DNA from: Bradyrhizobium elkanii USDA 76
GTDB taxonomy: Bacteria; Pseudomonadota; Alphaproteobacteria; Rhizobiales; Xanthobacteraceae
DNA length: 64,000 bases
Assembly: GCF_023278185.1 (NCBI RefSeq)
Contig: NZ_CP066356.1
Location: 2,100,001-2,164,000, forward strand
Reading direction: 5' to 3'
Shown here piece by piece: positions 17,982 through 26,884 of this stretch (position 1 is the first letter of the stretch; every line of letters begins with the position of its first letter). The notes beneath the pieces are model-generated. The model saw only the letters and a program-made list of their open reading frames with translations, did no database searches and had not been told where the DNA came from. Both the position numbers and the translations under genes were made by a program.

Positions 17982-18632
17982 ATGCCAAAACCGTTCGACA
18001 AGCTCACCGCAACCGCCGCGCCGATCATGCGCGGCAATATCGATACCGACGTCATCATCCGCATCGAGCGCCTGGTCGGCAATTCGATCCGCGGCACGCT
18101 CGGCAAATGGGCGTTCGGCTCGCTGCGCTATCTGCCCGACGGCTCGGAGAATCCGGAGTTCATCCTGAACCGCGAGCCGTATCGCGAGGCGGAGATCTTG
18201 GTGACCGGGCCGAATTTCGGCTGCGGCTCCTCGCGCGAGGGCGCGGTGTGGTCGCTGCAGGAGCGCGGCATCCGCGCCATCATCGGCTCCGGCTTCGGTG
18301 ACATCTTCTTCGCCAACTGCTTCCAGAACGGAATCCTGCCCGTCATCGTCGACAAGGCGGTGGTCGATCAGCTTGCCGCCGATATCGAGGCGACGCAGGG
18401 CGCGGGCAAGGTCTCGATCGACCTCGAGGCCCAGACCATCGTCTCGCCGTCGGGCGCGCGGCATTCGTTCGAGATCGATCCGCGGCGGCGCGAGGGGCTG
18501 CTGAAGGGGCTCGACGAGGTGGCGCTGACGCTGCAGCGCGACGACGAGATCCACGCCTTCCAGGCCTCCGACCGCGCGGCGCGGCCATGGATTCATTCGA
18601 CAACGACACCCGCTTCGAGGACACCGGCATGA
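17982..18632 (+). CDS. leuD: LeuD-type small subunit
   Basis: A 216-residue swivel-domain subunit that pairs with LeuC. It has GNIDTDVIIRIERLVG, the substrate-loop region FGCGSSREGAVWSLQERGI and GSGFGDIFFANCFQNGILP, all typical of LeuD. Only three bases separate it from the leuC stop, so the two are cotranslated. Its stop overlaps the start of leuB by ATGA. The tail after residue 195 (RAARPWIHSTTTPASRTPA) is rich in Thr, Ser and Pro and looks like an unconstrained extension produced by the overlap. Confidence 0.88.
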   Translation: MPKPFDKLTATAAPIMRGNIDTDVIIRIERLVGNSIRGTLGKWAFGSLRYLPDGSENPEFILNREPYREAEILVTGPNFGCGSSREGAVWSLQERGIRAIIGSGFGDIFFANCFQNGILPVIVDKAVVDQLAADIEATQGAGKVSIDLEAQTIVSPSGARHSFEIDPRRREGLLKGLDEVALTLQRDDEIHAFQASDRAARPWIHSTTTPASRTPA

Positions 18633-19762
18633 GCACGCAATCCAACATGGTCAAGGTCGCCGTGGTCGGCGGCGAGGGCATCGGCCCCGAGGTCACCGCG
18701 CAGTCGCGCCGGGTGCTCGACTGGTTCGCGGCGAAGCGTAACGTGCCGATGACGCTGCGCGAGGCGCAATACGGCCTGATCCCGTATCTGGCGACCGGCA
18801 AGGTGCTGCCCGAAGATACCGCCGAGGCGATGGACGAGGCTGACGCGATCCTGTGGGGCGCGACCGGCGGCCCGGAGACCACCGAAGTGCCGGCCGCGGC
18901 ACGCAAGGCCGGCAGTCTGCTGGGCCTGCGCAGCAAATACGATCTCTACGCCAATCTGCGGCCGATCGTGGCGAGCCCGGCACTGTCGGCCTCCGCGCCG
19001 CTCAAGGCCGAGGTGCTCGACGGCGTCGATTTCGTCATCATCCGCGAATTGACCAGCGGCATCTATTTCGGCGAGCCGCGCGGCATCGAGACGCTGCCCG
19101 ACGGCCAGCGCCGCGGTTTCAACACCGAGCAATACACCACGAACCAGATCCGCCGCGTGGCGCGCTCGGCCTTCGAGCTGGCGCGGACCCGGCGCAACAA
19201 GGTCTGCTCGGTCGACAAGGCCAATGTGCTCGAGACCAGCGTCGTGTGGCGCGAGGAGGTGATCAAGCTGCACAAGGAGGAGTTCTCCGATGTCGAGCTG
19301 ACCCATCTCTATGTCGACAACGCCGCGATGCAGATCGTGCGCGAGCCGCGGCAGTTCGACGTGATGGTGACCGGCAATATCTTCGGCGACATCCTGTCCG
19401 ACTGCGCGGCGATGGCTTCAGGCTCGCTCGGCATGCTGCCGTCGGCCTCGCTCGGCCCGGTCGATCGCTTCGGCCGGCGCAAGGCGCTGTACGAGCCGGT
19501 GCATGGCAGCGCGCCCGACATCGCGGGCAAGGGCATCGCCAATCCGCTCGGTTCGATCCTCAGTGTTGCGATGCTGCTGCGACTGACGCTGAACCGGCCT
19601 GAGGATGCCGACCTGCTCGAGAAGGCGGTGCAGACCGCGCTGGCCTCCGGCGCGCGCACGGCCGATATCGCCGAGGCCGGAGCGAAAAAGCTGTCGACCG
19701 TGCAGATGGGCGATGCGGTGCTCGGCGCGCTCGACAAGATCTCGGCCAAGGAGCACGCGTGA
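18629..19762 (+). CDS. leuB: LeuB-type 3-isopropylmalate dehydrogenase-like oxidoreductase
   Basis: A 377-residue beta-decarboxylating dehydrogenase that would oxidise a 3-alkylmalate with NAD. Present are GGEGIGPEV, IIRELTSGIYFGEPRG, SVDKANVLETSVVWREEV, VDNAAMQIV and FGDILSD, with the metal-binding aspartates kept. Some conserved LeuB residues differ: VTGNIFGD instead of the usual VTENxFGD, and LSDCAAM instead of LSDEAS. The ATG at 18629 overlaps the leuD stop (ATGA) and has GAGGAC upstream; an ATG at 18587 lies inside leuD. The changes near the active site support a related but different substrate, such as another 3-alkylmalate or tartrate-like acid. Confidence 0.85.
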   Translation: MSTQSNMVKVAVVGGEGIGPEVTAQSRRVLDWFAAKRNVPMTLREAQYGLIPYLATGKVLPEDTAEAMDEADAILWGATGGPETTEVPAAARKAGSLLGLRSKYDLYANLRPIVASPALSASAPLKAEVLDGVDFVIIRELTSGIYFGEPRGIETLPDGQRRGFNTEQYTTNQIRRVARSAFELARTRRNKVCSVDKANVLETSVVWREEVIKLHKEEFSDVELTHLYVDNAAMQIVREPRQFDVMVTGNIFGDILSDCAAMASGSLGMLPSASLGPVDRFGRRKALYEPVHGSAPDIAGKGIANPLGSILSVAMLLRLTLNRPEDADLLEKAVQTALASGARTADIAEAGAKKLSTVQMGDAVLGALDKISAKEHA

Positions 19763-20823
19763 TGGCTGGCGTCACCATGCCCCACATTTCGCGGCGATCG
19801 GCGCTGACGGTGATCGCCGCCGGTGGCGCGGCGCTGGCGACCGGGCGTGCGTTGGCGCAGGCGGCCGCGGGCCGGGCGATCTATCCGGTCGCGGTGCCGG
19901 TCTATCAAACGCAATTTGTTGCCGACCGTATCGGCTACTTCAAGGAGGCCGGGCTCGACTGCAAGCTGGTGCAGGGCGGCAGCGGTGTGAAGACCCGCGA
20001 GATCATCGCCTCGTCGCAGGGCGATATCGGCATCGGCGACGTCACCCATCCGATGCAGCTGACCAATCACGGCCGCGCCGCGCGCGTGTTGTTGCCGGTC
20101 GACACGCGATCGAACTCGGTGATGTTCATCCTGCGCAAGGATCTGAAGGACCAGGGCATCAACTCGCTGGAGGCCTTCACGCAATGGAAGCGGCCCGACG
20201 GCCGCAAGCCGATCGTCTCGGTCTCCTCGCTCGGCGGCACCAACCATGTCTGGTCGTCCTACTACATGGAAACCATGGGGCTCGACGACAAGGTGACCTG
20301 GATCGGCACCGGCAATGTCGACACCATGCTGGGATCGCTGAAGTCGAAGCAGGTCGATATCCTCGTCAGTTCGCTGTCGCTGTTGAACGAGGCGCAGCAG
20401 CAGGGCTGGGGCGAATTGTTGTTCGACGGCACCGACGAGGCGATCTGGAACAAGCATATCGGCGGCAAGGTGCCGGTGACCGCGCATTTCACGCTGCAGG
20501 CCACCATCGACAAGGACCCGGCCAAGATGCAGGCCTACGTCACCGCGCTGTGGCGCGCCTCGCAGTGGATCAAGACCCACAAGCCGACCGAGGTCTACGA
20601 CGCCATCGAGCCCTATGTCGGCAGCACCTCGCGCGAGGCCAATCTGCTGGAGATCACGTCGATCCAGAAGGTCGCGGACTATGAGGGCTCGATCGACGCC
20701 GCAAGCTTCGCGCGCGGCGAGAAAGTCTGGTTCCGCGAGATGACCGGCATCAAGCCGCTCAAGATCGCCGACGTGGTCAATTCCAGCCTGATCGAAGCGG
20801 CGCGAAAGGCCTATCCGGGTTGA
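19762..20823 (+). CDS. ABC transporter substrate-binding protein (NitT/TauT type, Tat-exported)
   Basis: A 353-residue periplasmic binding protein of the SsuA/TauA/NMT1 type. The N-terminus has a twin-arginine motif (HISRRSALTVIAAGGAALAT) and cleavage near ALAQA. The fold signature is VYQTQFVADRIGYFKEAGLD and VTHPMQLTNHGRAARVL. The ATG at 19762 shares its A with the leuB stop (TGATG) and has AAGGAG eight bases upstream; a GTG at 19759 is the alternative. Members bind small sulfonates, nitrate, aromatic acids or pyrimidine-like compounds. Its coupling to leuCDB suggests it captures the substrate of that pathway, probably a carboxylate. Confidence 0.88.
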   Translation: MAGVTMPHISRRSALTVIAAGGAALATGRALAQAAAGRAIYPVAVPVYQTQFVADRIGYFKEAGLDCKLVQGGSGVKTREIIASSQGDIGIGDVTHPMQLTNHGRAARVLLPVDTRSNSVMFILRKDLKDQGINSLEAFTQWKRPDGRKPIVSVSSLGGTNHVWSSYYMETMGLDDKVTWIGTGNVDTMLGSLKSKQVDILVSSLSLLNEAQQQGWGELLFDGTDEAIWNKHIGGKVPVTAHFTLQATIDKDPAKMQAYVTALWRASQWIKTHKPTEVYDAIEPYVGSTSREANLLEITSIQKVADYEGSIDAASFARGEKVWFREMTGIKPLKIADVVNSSLIEAARKAYPG

Positions 20824-21653
20824 GCGCGCTCGAGACAAGCGCAACCGTGTCGCCGCGCGCCCCGGCCGATCGCCGCGTCGAGGTCAAGGGCCTGAGCAAG
20901 TCGTTCCAGCTTGCCAAAACGACGATCGAGGCGGTCCGCGACGTGACCTTCGACGTCCGCCGCGGCGAGTTCGTCGCGCTGCTCGGGCCGTCGGGCTCCG
21001 GCAAGAGCACGGTGCTCAACATGATCGCCTCGCTGATCCGCCCCACCGGCGGCGAGATCCTGATCGACGGCAAGTGCGTCGTCGCCGGCAAGGCGACGCC
21101 CAATGTCGGCTATGTCTTCCAGCGCGACACGCTGTTTCCATGGCGGACCGTCGGCGACAATATCGGCTACGGGCTGGAGCTATCAGGCGTGCCGGCTCAC
21201 GAACGGAAGGAGCGCATCGCCGAATGCGTCGCGCAAGCGGGCCTGAAGGGATTCGAGAACGCCTATCCGTCGGCGCTGTCGGGCGGCATGCGGCAGCGCG
21301 CGGCGCTGATGCGGACGCTGATCGTCGAGCCGCAGATTCTCCTGATGGACGAGCCGTTCGGCGCGCTCGACACCCACACCAAGATTGACATGCACGAGGT
21401 GCTGCTTCGGATCTGGGAACGCGAGCAGCAGACCGTGCTGTTCGTGACCCACGATCTCGGCGAGGCGCTGACATTGGCCGACCGCATCATCCTGTTCTCG
21501 GCGCGGCCGGGCCGCATCAAGGACATGTTCGAGGTCGACTTCGTGCGCCCGCGCGATGCGGTGAAGGTGCGCGAGACCCCGCATTATGCCGAGCTGTTCC
21601 AGCACATCTGGCATTCTCTGGGCGAGGAATTCGTCAAGGGCCGCAGCGCATGA
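20820..21653 (+). CDS. ABC transporter ATPase (NitT/TauT type)
   Basis: A 277-residue ATPase with Walker A GPSGSGKST, Q-loop VFQRDTLFPW, signature LSGGMRQR, Walker B ILLMDEPFGALD and switch histidine FVTHD. It belongs to the SsuB/TauB group by FPWRTVGDNIGYGLEL. The likely start is TTG at 20820, which overlaps the stop of the binding protein (TTGA); AAAGG lies upstream. It powers the adjacent permease. Confidence 0.9.
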   Translation: MSALETSATVSPRAPADRRVEVKGLSKSFQLAKTTIEAVRDVTFDVRRGEFVALLGPSGSGKSTVLNMIASLIRPTGGEILIDGKCVVAGKATPNVGYVFQRDTLFPWRTVGDNIGYGLELSGVPAHERKERIAECVAQAGLKGFENAYPSALSGGMRQRAALMRTLIVEPQILLMDEPFGALDTHTKIDMHEVLLRIWEREQQTVLFVTHDLGEALTLADRIILFSARPGRIKDMFEVDFVRPRDAVKVRETPHYAELFQHIWHSLGEEFVKGRSA

Positions 21654-22522
21654 AGAGGTACGGCACGCTCGGCACGGTCGGCTGGCAGGTCCTGATCTGC
21701 GCCGTCGTGCTGTCGGTCTGGCAATGGGGCTACGACCTCCGCACCAGACTGCCCTGGCTGGTGCCCGACCTGCTCGATCCCTACTTCATCTCGAAGCCGT
21801 CGATGATCTTCGACAACTTCCTGATCCAGAGCTGCCTGACCTCGAAGCTCGGCGCCTTCAACAGCTGGTTCAACGGCGACTTCGGAAAGTGTCTGGCGCG
21901 CAACGAGAACAATCTCTGGGCCGCGACCGCCATCACCCTGAAGAATACCTTCTTCGGCTTCGTCACCGGCGTGGTCAGCGGCTTCGTCGCCGGGCTGATC
22001 CTGGGACGATCCGACCGGCTGAGCGCGATCTTTCAGCCCTTCATCACCGCGGTGAACTCGATCCCGCGGATCGCGCTGGCGCCGATCATCGTGCTGGCAT
22101 TCGGGATCGGCGACATGTCGAAGATCGTGACGTCCTGGATCGTCGTCGTGTTCCTGGTGTTCTTCAACACTTTCGAGGGCGCGCGCTCGATCGACGAGGG
22201 TTTCACCAATGCCGCGCGGCTGCTCGGCGCCAGCGAGTGGCAGATCACCCGGACGGTGGTGATCCCCTCGACGATGGCCTGGGTGTTCGCCTCGCTGACG
22301 CCTGCGATCTCCTTCGCGCTGATCGGCGTGATCGTCGGCGAGTTCATCGGCGCCGAGCGCGGCATCGGCCGCCTCATCATCGAATCGGAGGCGCGCGGCG
22401 AGGCCTCGGGCATGATGGTTGCTGTCGTGGTGCTGATGCTGGTCGGTGTGGTGCTGTCGGCGATCATCTGGCGGTTGCAGGCCTATCTGTTGCGCTGGCA
22501 GCGGCAGCGCAGCGCCGAGTAG
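21650..22522 (+). CDS. ABC transporter permease (NitT/TauT type)
   Basis: A 290-residue inner-membrane permease with about six segments. The binding-protein-dependent transport signature is GASEWQITRTVVIPSTMAW, the coupling helix that docks on the ATPase. Its start overlaps the ATPase stop by ATGA (21650-21653), which completes the IclR-controlled leuC-leuD-leuB-SBP-ATPase-permease operon. An inserted periplasmic loop with two cysteines (SCLTSKLGAFNSWFNGDFGK) between segments 1 and 2 is longer than in SsuC and may mark a specific subfamily. Confidence 0.88.
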   Translation: MKRYGTLGTVGWQVLICAVVLSVWQWGYDLRTRLPWLVPDLLDPYFISKPSMIFDNFLIQSCLTSKLGAFNSWFNGDFGKCLARNENNLWAATAITLKNTFFGFVTGVVSGFVAGLILGRSDRLSAIFQPFITAVNSIPRIALAPIIVLAFGIGDMSKIVTSWIVVVFLVFFNTFEGARSIDEGFTNAARLLGASEWQITRTVVIPSTMAWVFASLTPAISFALIGVIVGEFIGAERGIGRLIIESEARGEASGMMVAVVVLMLVGVVLSAIIWRLQAYLLRWQRQRSAE

Positions 22523-22570
22523 GCCGCGGGCCGTGGCGACGTCGCATTTGCCGCCACGGCCGGGCTGGAT

Positions 22571-22747
22571 CTAGGCTGCATTTTCCGCTGGCGAAGTCTC
22601 GCCGTCGAGCCAGTCCTGTTCCTTTGCCAGCGCGCGCCAAGCCGCCTCCATTCGCTTGAAGCGCTTGTAGGTCGGCTCGTCGTCGGCACGCTCGGCAAGC
22701 TGCGCGCAGTTCTCCGCATTGTCGAGGAAGTGCTGTGACTGTTTCAT
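22571..22747 (-). CDS. Small conserved rhizobial protein (58 aa)
   Basis: A 58-residue protein read on the minus strand from ATG at 22747, with a strong SD (AGGAGG, 7-8 bases upstream). The sequence begins MKQSQHFLDNAENCAQLAER and continues through YKRFKRMEAAWRALAKEQ to a stop at 22571. It is helical, charged and has one cysteine. I recall many short Bradyrhizobium proteins with the NCAxLAER and RMEAAWRALAxEQDWLDG pattern, all without known function. It stands alone, convergent with the transporter operon. Confidence 0.75.
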   Translation of the reverse strand: MKQSQHFLDNAENCAQLAERADDEPTYKRFKRMEAAWRALAKEQDWLDGETSPAENAA

Positions 22748-22962
22748 GGAACGTCCTCCTGTTAATAGGGACGTGGGACATCAATTCAGGCTATTCAACG
22801 CGTGGAACACGGGTATTTCGCCACACAGATGAATGCCTGTTCAGCGAGTTCCGCGCGCGATGTTTCGCATACGCGTGAGCAACTGCAGCGCATTCGATAC
22901 AGGAACGGTAGGTCGCACGCGACGTTCCTCCTTCACGTCGCAACTGGAGGAGGAAAGACGGC

Positions 22963-23214
22963 ATGAGGACGTATCTGTTGGCTGCGGCCATGGTGACCGC
23001 GATCGCATCGCCTGTGTTCGCCGATGATGTCGGTGTTAGGGTTGGCCCCGTCGGCGCGGGCGTAACGGTTGGTCGGGCGCCTGAGTATCGCGATCGTGAT
23101 CGCACCACCGTGATCAGGGAGCGTGAGCCGCGCCGTGACCGGACCACGGTCATCAAGAAGCAGGACGAGTTCGGCAATCGCAGCAAGACCGTCATCCACA
23201 ACGACGACGATTGA
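22963..23214 (+). CDS. Small secreted Arg/Asp-rich protein (83 aa)
   Basis: An 83-residue protein with a clear signal peptide (MRTYLLAAAMVTAIASPVFA, cleavage before DDVG). The mature part has a glycine/valine stretch and then alternating charges, with RDRDRTTVIRERE and RRDRTTVIKKQDEFGNRSKT forming two imperfect repeats around TTVI. GGAGGAGG lies about ten bases before the ATG. The charge-rich RTTVI repeat pattern occurs in many small periplasmic proteins of Bradyrhizobium; no function is known to me. A strong hairpin follows the gene. Confidence 0.75.
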   Translation: MRTYLLAAAMVTAIASPVFADDVGVRVGPVGAGVTVGRAPEYRDRDRTTVIREREPRRDRTTVIKKQDEFGNRSKTVIHNDDD

Positions 23215-23244
23215 CGCCAACTCAGACGATCTTGTGTTAGCATG

Positions 23245-23280
23245 AACGTCCGCCGCTGACCTCGTCACGGCGGACGTTTG
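23245..23280 (+). terminator. Hairpin downstream of the small secreted protein gene
   Basis: The stem AACGTCCGCCG / CGGCGGACGTT (11 bp) encloses an inner TGAC-CTC-GTCA stem and ends in a short TTTG. It lies 30 bp after the stop at 23214. The stem is strong but the T-run is short, so termination efficiency is uncertain. Confidence 0.45.
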
Positions 23281-23307
23281 CTTGGTGCCCCAGGCCACGG
23301 AGCGACG

Positions 23308-24813
23308 ATGGCGGCCGAGACGGAGCTCAAATTCCGGGTTCCCGCGCGCAAGCTCAAGGGACTGACGAAGCCGCGGATCGCCGGCAGCAAAAGCGGCGCA
23401 CCATCCGAGAGCGATCTCGTCTCGACCTATTTCGACACGACGAAGCACAAGCTCAGGCGACACGGACTGACGCTGCGTGTGCGGCGGGATGGCGCCAACT
23501 ATGTTCAGACCATCAAGTCCGGGGCGGGCCCACAGTTTGAACGGGGTGAATGGGAGACCGACCTTGCGGATGGACACCTCGACCTCGACAACGCCGAAGG
23601 TACACCGCTCGAAAAGCTCGCGTCTGACAGACTGCGCCACAAGCTGAAGCCGATGTTCGCGACGTCAGTGCGGCGTATTACCGTGCCGCTGCGGACGAAG
23701 CGCAGCGAGATCGAGCTCGCGATCGATCGCGGCTACACCACGGCCGGGCGCCGTTCACGCCGAATCGACGAGGTCGAACTCGAACTCAAGAGCGGCCGCC
23801 CGCTCGACCTGTTCCGGATCGCCAGGGCGCTGGAGCGGAAGGCGGCGGCAGAGCTCGATTTGCGCTCGAAAGCCGAACATGGCTATGAGCTCGCCGGCGG
23901 TGAGGAGCATGTCGTGGTCTCCGCCGGGAGCATCGTGCTCGACGCCGGGCTTACCGCCGGCGGGGCGTTCCGGGTGATCGCGCGCGCCGCGCTTCGTCAC
24001 TTCTCGTCGAATGCCGATGCCGTCCGCGAGGGCGAGGCGGAAGGCATTCACCAGATGCGGGTCGGGTTGCGGCGGCTGCGCGCCGCGATCTCGCTGTTCT
24101 CGAAGATCCTCACCGTAGCCCCGACGGAAGACGTCAAGACGCAGCTGAAGTGGCTCACCAACGCGCTCGCGCCGGCGCGCGAGCTTGATGTGTTCGTCAA
24201 GGAAGATATCGAGCCTGCATCGCATGACGCGCTGCTGCGGCGAGGCGGCAAAGCGATCCGGCAGGAATTCTCCGACCGCCGCGACCGCGCATTTGCCGGC
24301 GCGCGGCAGGCGGTCAATTCGCGGCGCTATCGGTTGATGCTGATCGACACGTTGCAATGGATCGAGGCAAAGCAGACCGTTGCCGCGGAGGACGAAGGCG
24401 GTCCGATCGAGGAATTCGCCGCCGCGCTGCTGCATCGCCGCATCAGGAAGCTGCGCAAGAATGGCCGGCGTCTCGACGCGCTGTCGGCCCGGCAGCGGCA
24501 CAAGGTGCGCATCGGGGCCAAGAAGCTCAGATACGCGATCGACTTCTTCGAAAGCCTGTTTCCGCGCAAGGGTGAGCGCAAGCAGCTCGCGCGGCTGTCC
24601 AGGCACCTGAAGCGGGTCCAGGATGCGCTCGGCTCGCTCAACGATTTTGTCGCGCACCGCAAGCTGGCGGTCGATGCGGCGCTGAAGGCCCCGCATCGGA
24701 AGGAGCGCGCCAGCGCCTTTGCCTCGGGCGTTGTGCTTGGCCGCGAGGAACAGGCGGTCAAGCCGCTGATCAAGGTCGCCGCCAAGGAAGTGCGAGGACT
24801 CGAAAAATTTTGA
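23308..24813 (+). CDS. CYTH-CHAD domain protein
   Basis: A 501-residue cytoplasmic protein. The N-terminal CYTH/triphosphate tunnel domain (residues 1-200) begins with the signature AAETELKFRVP (ExExK). It continues with RRHGLTLRVRRDGANYVQTIK, RGEWET and ELELKSGRP, which line the tunnel that binds triphosphates and divalent metal. The C-terminal CHAD domain (about 225-495) has IHQMRVGLRRLRAAISLF, ALAPARELDVF, HKVRIGAKKLRYAIDFFESL and LNDF, with the conserved His and basic residues that bind polyphosphate. CYTH-CHAD proteins probably process or bind inorganic polyphosphate. GGAG lies seven bases before the ATG at 23308. Confidence 0.9.
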   Translation: MAAETELKFRVPARKLKGLTKPRIAGSKSGAPSESDLVSTYFDTTKHKLRRHGLTLRVRRDGANYVQTIKSGAGPQFERGEWETDLADGHLDLDNAEGTPLEKLASDRLRHKLKPMFATSVRRITVPLRTKRSEIELAIDRGYTTAGRRSRRIDEVELELKSGRPLDLFRIARALERKAAAELDLRSKAEHGYELAGGEEHVVVSAGSIVLDAGLTAGGAFRVIARAALRHFSSNADAVREGEAEGIHQMRVGLRRLRAAISLFSKILTVAPTEDVKTQLKWLTNALAPARELDVFVKEDIEPASHDALLRRGGKAIRQEFSDRRDRAFAGARQAVNSRRYRLMLIDTLQWIEAKQTVAAEDEGGPIEEFAAALLHRRIRKLRKNGRRLDALSARQRHKVRIGAKKLRYAIDFFESLFPRKGERKQLARLSRHLKRVQDALGSLNDFVAHRKLAVDAALKAPHRKERASAFASGVVLGREEQAVKPLIKVAAKEVRGLEKF

Positions 24814-24841
24814 CAAGCGTCTGGCGGCGAACTCCGGACAT

Positions 24842-25015
24842 CTATGCCGCTGGTGATGCCCCCGATTGCCTCTCCCGCTCGGCGGCTGCGATCTGGCTGC
24901 GACATTCCTCCGCGTAGGCACGCAGGCGCTCGGCCGTCAACGAGTCCATGCCGGTGCGTGCCAGCCGCTCGGCGCGGTCGGCCTGATCTCTGAGATCATC
25001 GGTTGTCCGGGTCAT
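24842..25015 (-). CDS. Small conserved rhizobial protein (57 aa)
   Basis: A 57-residue helical, charged protein starting MTRTTDDLRDQADRAERLAR at 25015, where GGAGG lies five bases upstream; an in-frame ATG at 25027 is less well placed. The RLRAYAEECRSQIAAAERE segment resembles the YAEECRxLA pattern of numerous short rhizobial proteins of unknown function. It is isolated between the CYTH-CHAD gene (convergent) and garD. Confidence 0.65.
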   Translation of the reverse strand: MTRTTDDLRDQADRAERLARTGMDSLTAERLRAYAEECRSQIAAAERERQSGASPAA

Positions 25016-25108
25016 GTGTGCCTCCATGCCCAGACAATTTGAATCGAATTGCGACGTTCCCCGGCGGGTCAGGACGTGGCTAACGGATGGTTAAGGAGCT
25101 GCGGATGC

Positions 25109-26650
25109 TCAGGTCACCGGCGCCGGGTTGAACAGCGTCAGATCATTGTGGATGCCCCAGCGGTCCGACCACGGCTTGGTGCGCCCGCTCGCGACGTCGA
25201 GGATCAGACGAAACAGGTCCCAGCCGGTTTCCTCGATGGTCTTCTCGCCGGTGGCGATGCAGCCGGCGTCGAAATCGATCAGGTCCTTCCAGCGCCGTGC
25301 CAGCTCGCTGCGGGTTGCGACCTTGATGACCGGGGCGGCGGCCAGGCCATAGGGCGTGCCGCGGCCGGTGGTGAACACCTGCAAGGTCATGCCGGAGGCG
25401 AGCTGCAGCGTGCCGCAGATGAAATCGCTGGCGGGCGTCGCCGCAAACAGCATGCCCTTCTGCCGCGCCTTCTCGCCCGGCGACAGCACGCCAGCGATCG
25501 GGCCTGAGCCGGACTTGACGATCGAGCCGAGCGACTTCTCTACGATGTTGGCGAGACCGCCCTTCTTGTTGCCCGGCGTGGTGTTGGCGCTGCGGTCGGC
25601 GCCGCCGCGGGCGAGATAGGCGTCATACCATTCCATCTCGCGGATCAACGCGCGGCCGACATCCTCGTTGACGGCGCGGCGGGTCAGCAGCGCGATAGCG
25701 TCGCGCACCTCGGTCACTTCCGAGAACATCACGGTCGCGCCGGCACGCACCAGAAGATCCGCGGCAAAGCCCACCGCGGGGTTCGCGGTGACGCCGGAGA
25801 ATGCGTCGCTGCCGCCGCATTGCAGGCCGATCACAAGGTCAGCGGCCGGGCAGGTCTCGCGCTTGCGCGTGTTGAGCACCTTCAGCCGGGCTTCGGCCTG
25901 GGTCATGATGGCATCGACGATGGCGCCGAAGCCATCGAAGGCCTCGTCCTGCATCCGCACGATGGCATCGCCGACGCCCTCCGGCACCAGCCGTTCCGGC
26001 GCGAGCTTCTCGCAGCCGAGCCCGACGACGAGGATCTCGCCGCCGAAATTCGGATTGAGCGCGAGATTCTGCAGGGTGCGGATCGGCACCACGGCATCGG
26101 GCGCCGTGATCGCGACGCCGCAGCCATAGGCGTGGGTCAGCGGCACGACGTCGTCGACATTGGGATATTTCGGCAAGAGCTCGGCGCGGATGCGCTTGAC
26201 CGCATATTCCATCGTGCCCTTGACGCATTGCACGGAGGAGGAGATGCCGAGGATGTTCTTGGTGCCGACCGAGCCGTCGGGATTGCGATAGCCCTCGAAG
26301 GTGAAGCCCTCGAGCGGCGGCAGCGCGGGCGGCACCGCGGTCGCGACCTCGAGCTGATCGAGCGGCGGCGCGTCGGGCATGCGGATGCGTGCCTCGTCGA
26401 CCCATTCGCCGGCCAGGATCGGCGACAGCGCCGTGCCGATCACCTCGCCATAGCGGATAATGGGTGCGCCCTCGGCGATGTCTTCCAGCGCGGTCTTGTG
26501 GCCCTGCGGCACGAAGGCGCGCAGCGTCAGGCCCGAGGCGAAGCGGGAGCCGGCGGGCAGCCCGAAATCATTCACGACGATCGCGACGTTGTCGCGCTCG
26601 TTGAGCTTGATGTAGCGGGGCTGCTCCTGCGCGCCGATCGACTGGTCCAT
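25109..26650 (-). CDS. garD: Galactarate dehydratase
   Basis: A 513-residue UxaA/GarD-family dehydratase that converts D-galactarate to 5-keto-4-deoxy-D-glucarate. The N-terminal SAF domain covers about residues 10-85 ([16 protein letters not shown]). The catalytic domain begins at about 115 ([19 protein letters not shown]) and contains [28 protein letters not shown] and GKKTGL-like [17 protein letters not shown]. The conserved cysteines and histidine that bind iron are present. It is the last gene of the minus-strand sugar-acid cluster, separated from the aldehyde dehydrogenase by a repeat-filled gap. An altronate dehydratase role is the alternative, but the pathway context favours galactarate. 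Confidence 0.88.
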   Translation of the reverse strand: MDQSIGAQEQPRYIKLNERDNVAIVVNDFGLPAGSRFASGLTLRAFVPQGHKTALEDIAEGAPIIRYGEVIGTALSPILAGEWVDEARIRMPDAPPLDQLEVATAVPPALPPLEGFTFEGYRNPDGSVGTKNILGISSSVQCVKGTMEYAVKRIRAELLPKYPNVDDVVPLTHAYGCGVAITAPDAVVPIRTLQNLALNPNFGGEILVVGLGCEKLAPERLVPEGVGDAIVRMQDEAFDGFGAIVDAIMTQAEARLKVLNTRKRETCPAADLVIGLQCGGSDAFSGVTANPAVGFAADLLVRAGATVMFSEVTEVRDAIALLTRRAVNEDVGRALIREMEWYDAYLARGGADRSANTTPGNKKGGLANIVEKSLGSIVKSGSGPIAGVLSPGEKARQKGMLFAATPASDFICGTLQLASGMTLQVFTTGRGTPYGLAAAPVIKVATRSELARRWKDLIDFDAGCIATGEKTIEETGWDLFRLILDVASGRTKPWSDRWGIHNDLTLFNPAPVT

Positions 26651-26674
26651 GAGGCTTCTCCTGACTTTGTTTCA

Positions 26675-26841
26675 CCTCTCCCGCTTGCGGGGGAGGCGTA
26701 GGCCGCCTTCGGCGGCCGTCCTTAAGAACGCCGAAGCGAAGCTTCGGCTGTGTCGCATCGAATGATGCGATCCGGGTGGGGGCTCCATCCACTGCATGAT
26801 TCGTGGAGAGAGCCCCCACCCCGACCCTCCCCGCAAGCAGG
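26675..26841. repeat. Composite palindromic intergenic repeat, family B, copy 2
   Basis: It begins CCTCTCCCGCTTGCGGGGGAGG and ends CCCTCCCCGCAAGCAGG, each given here in shortened hairpin form with arms near 26675-26696 and 26825-26841. Inner stems are GGCCGCCTTCGGCGGCC, CCGAAGCGAAGCTTCGG and CGCATCGAATGATGCG. The outer arms GGGTGGGGGCTC and GAGCCCCCACCC pair across a loop. It fills the gap between the semialdehyde dehydrogenase and garD. Confidence 0.75.
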
Positions 26842-26884
26842 ACGGGCGCAGCGTCTTACGCGGCTGCACTCTGTTTCAACTGCT

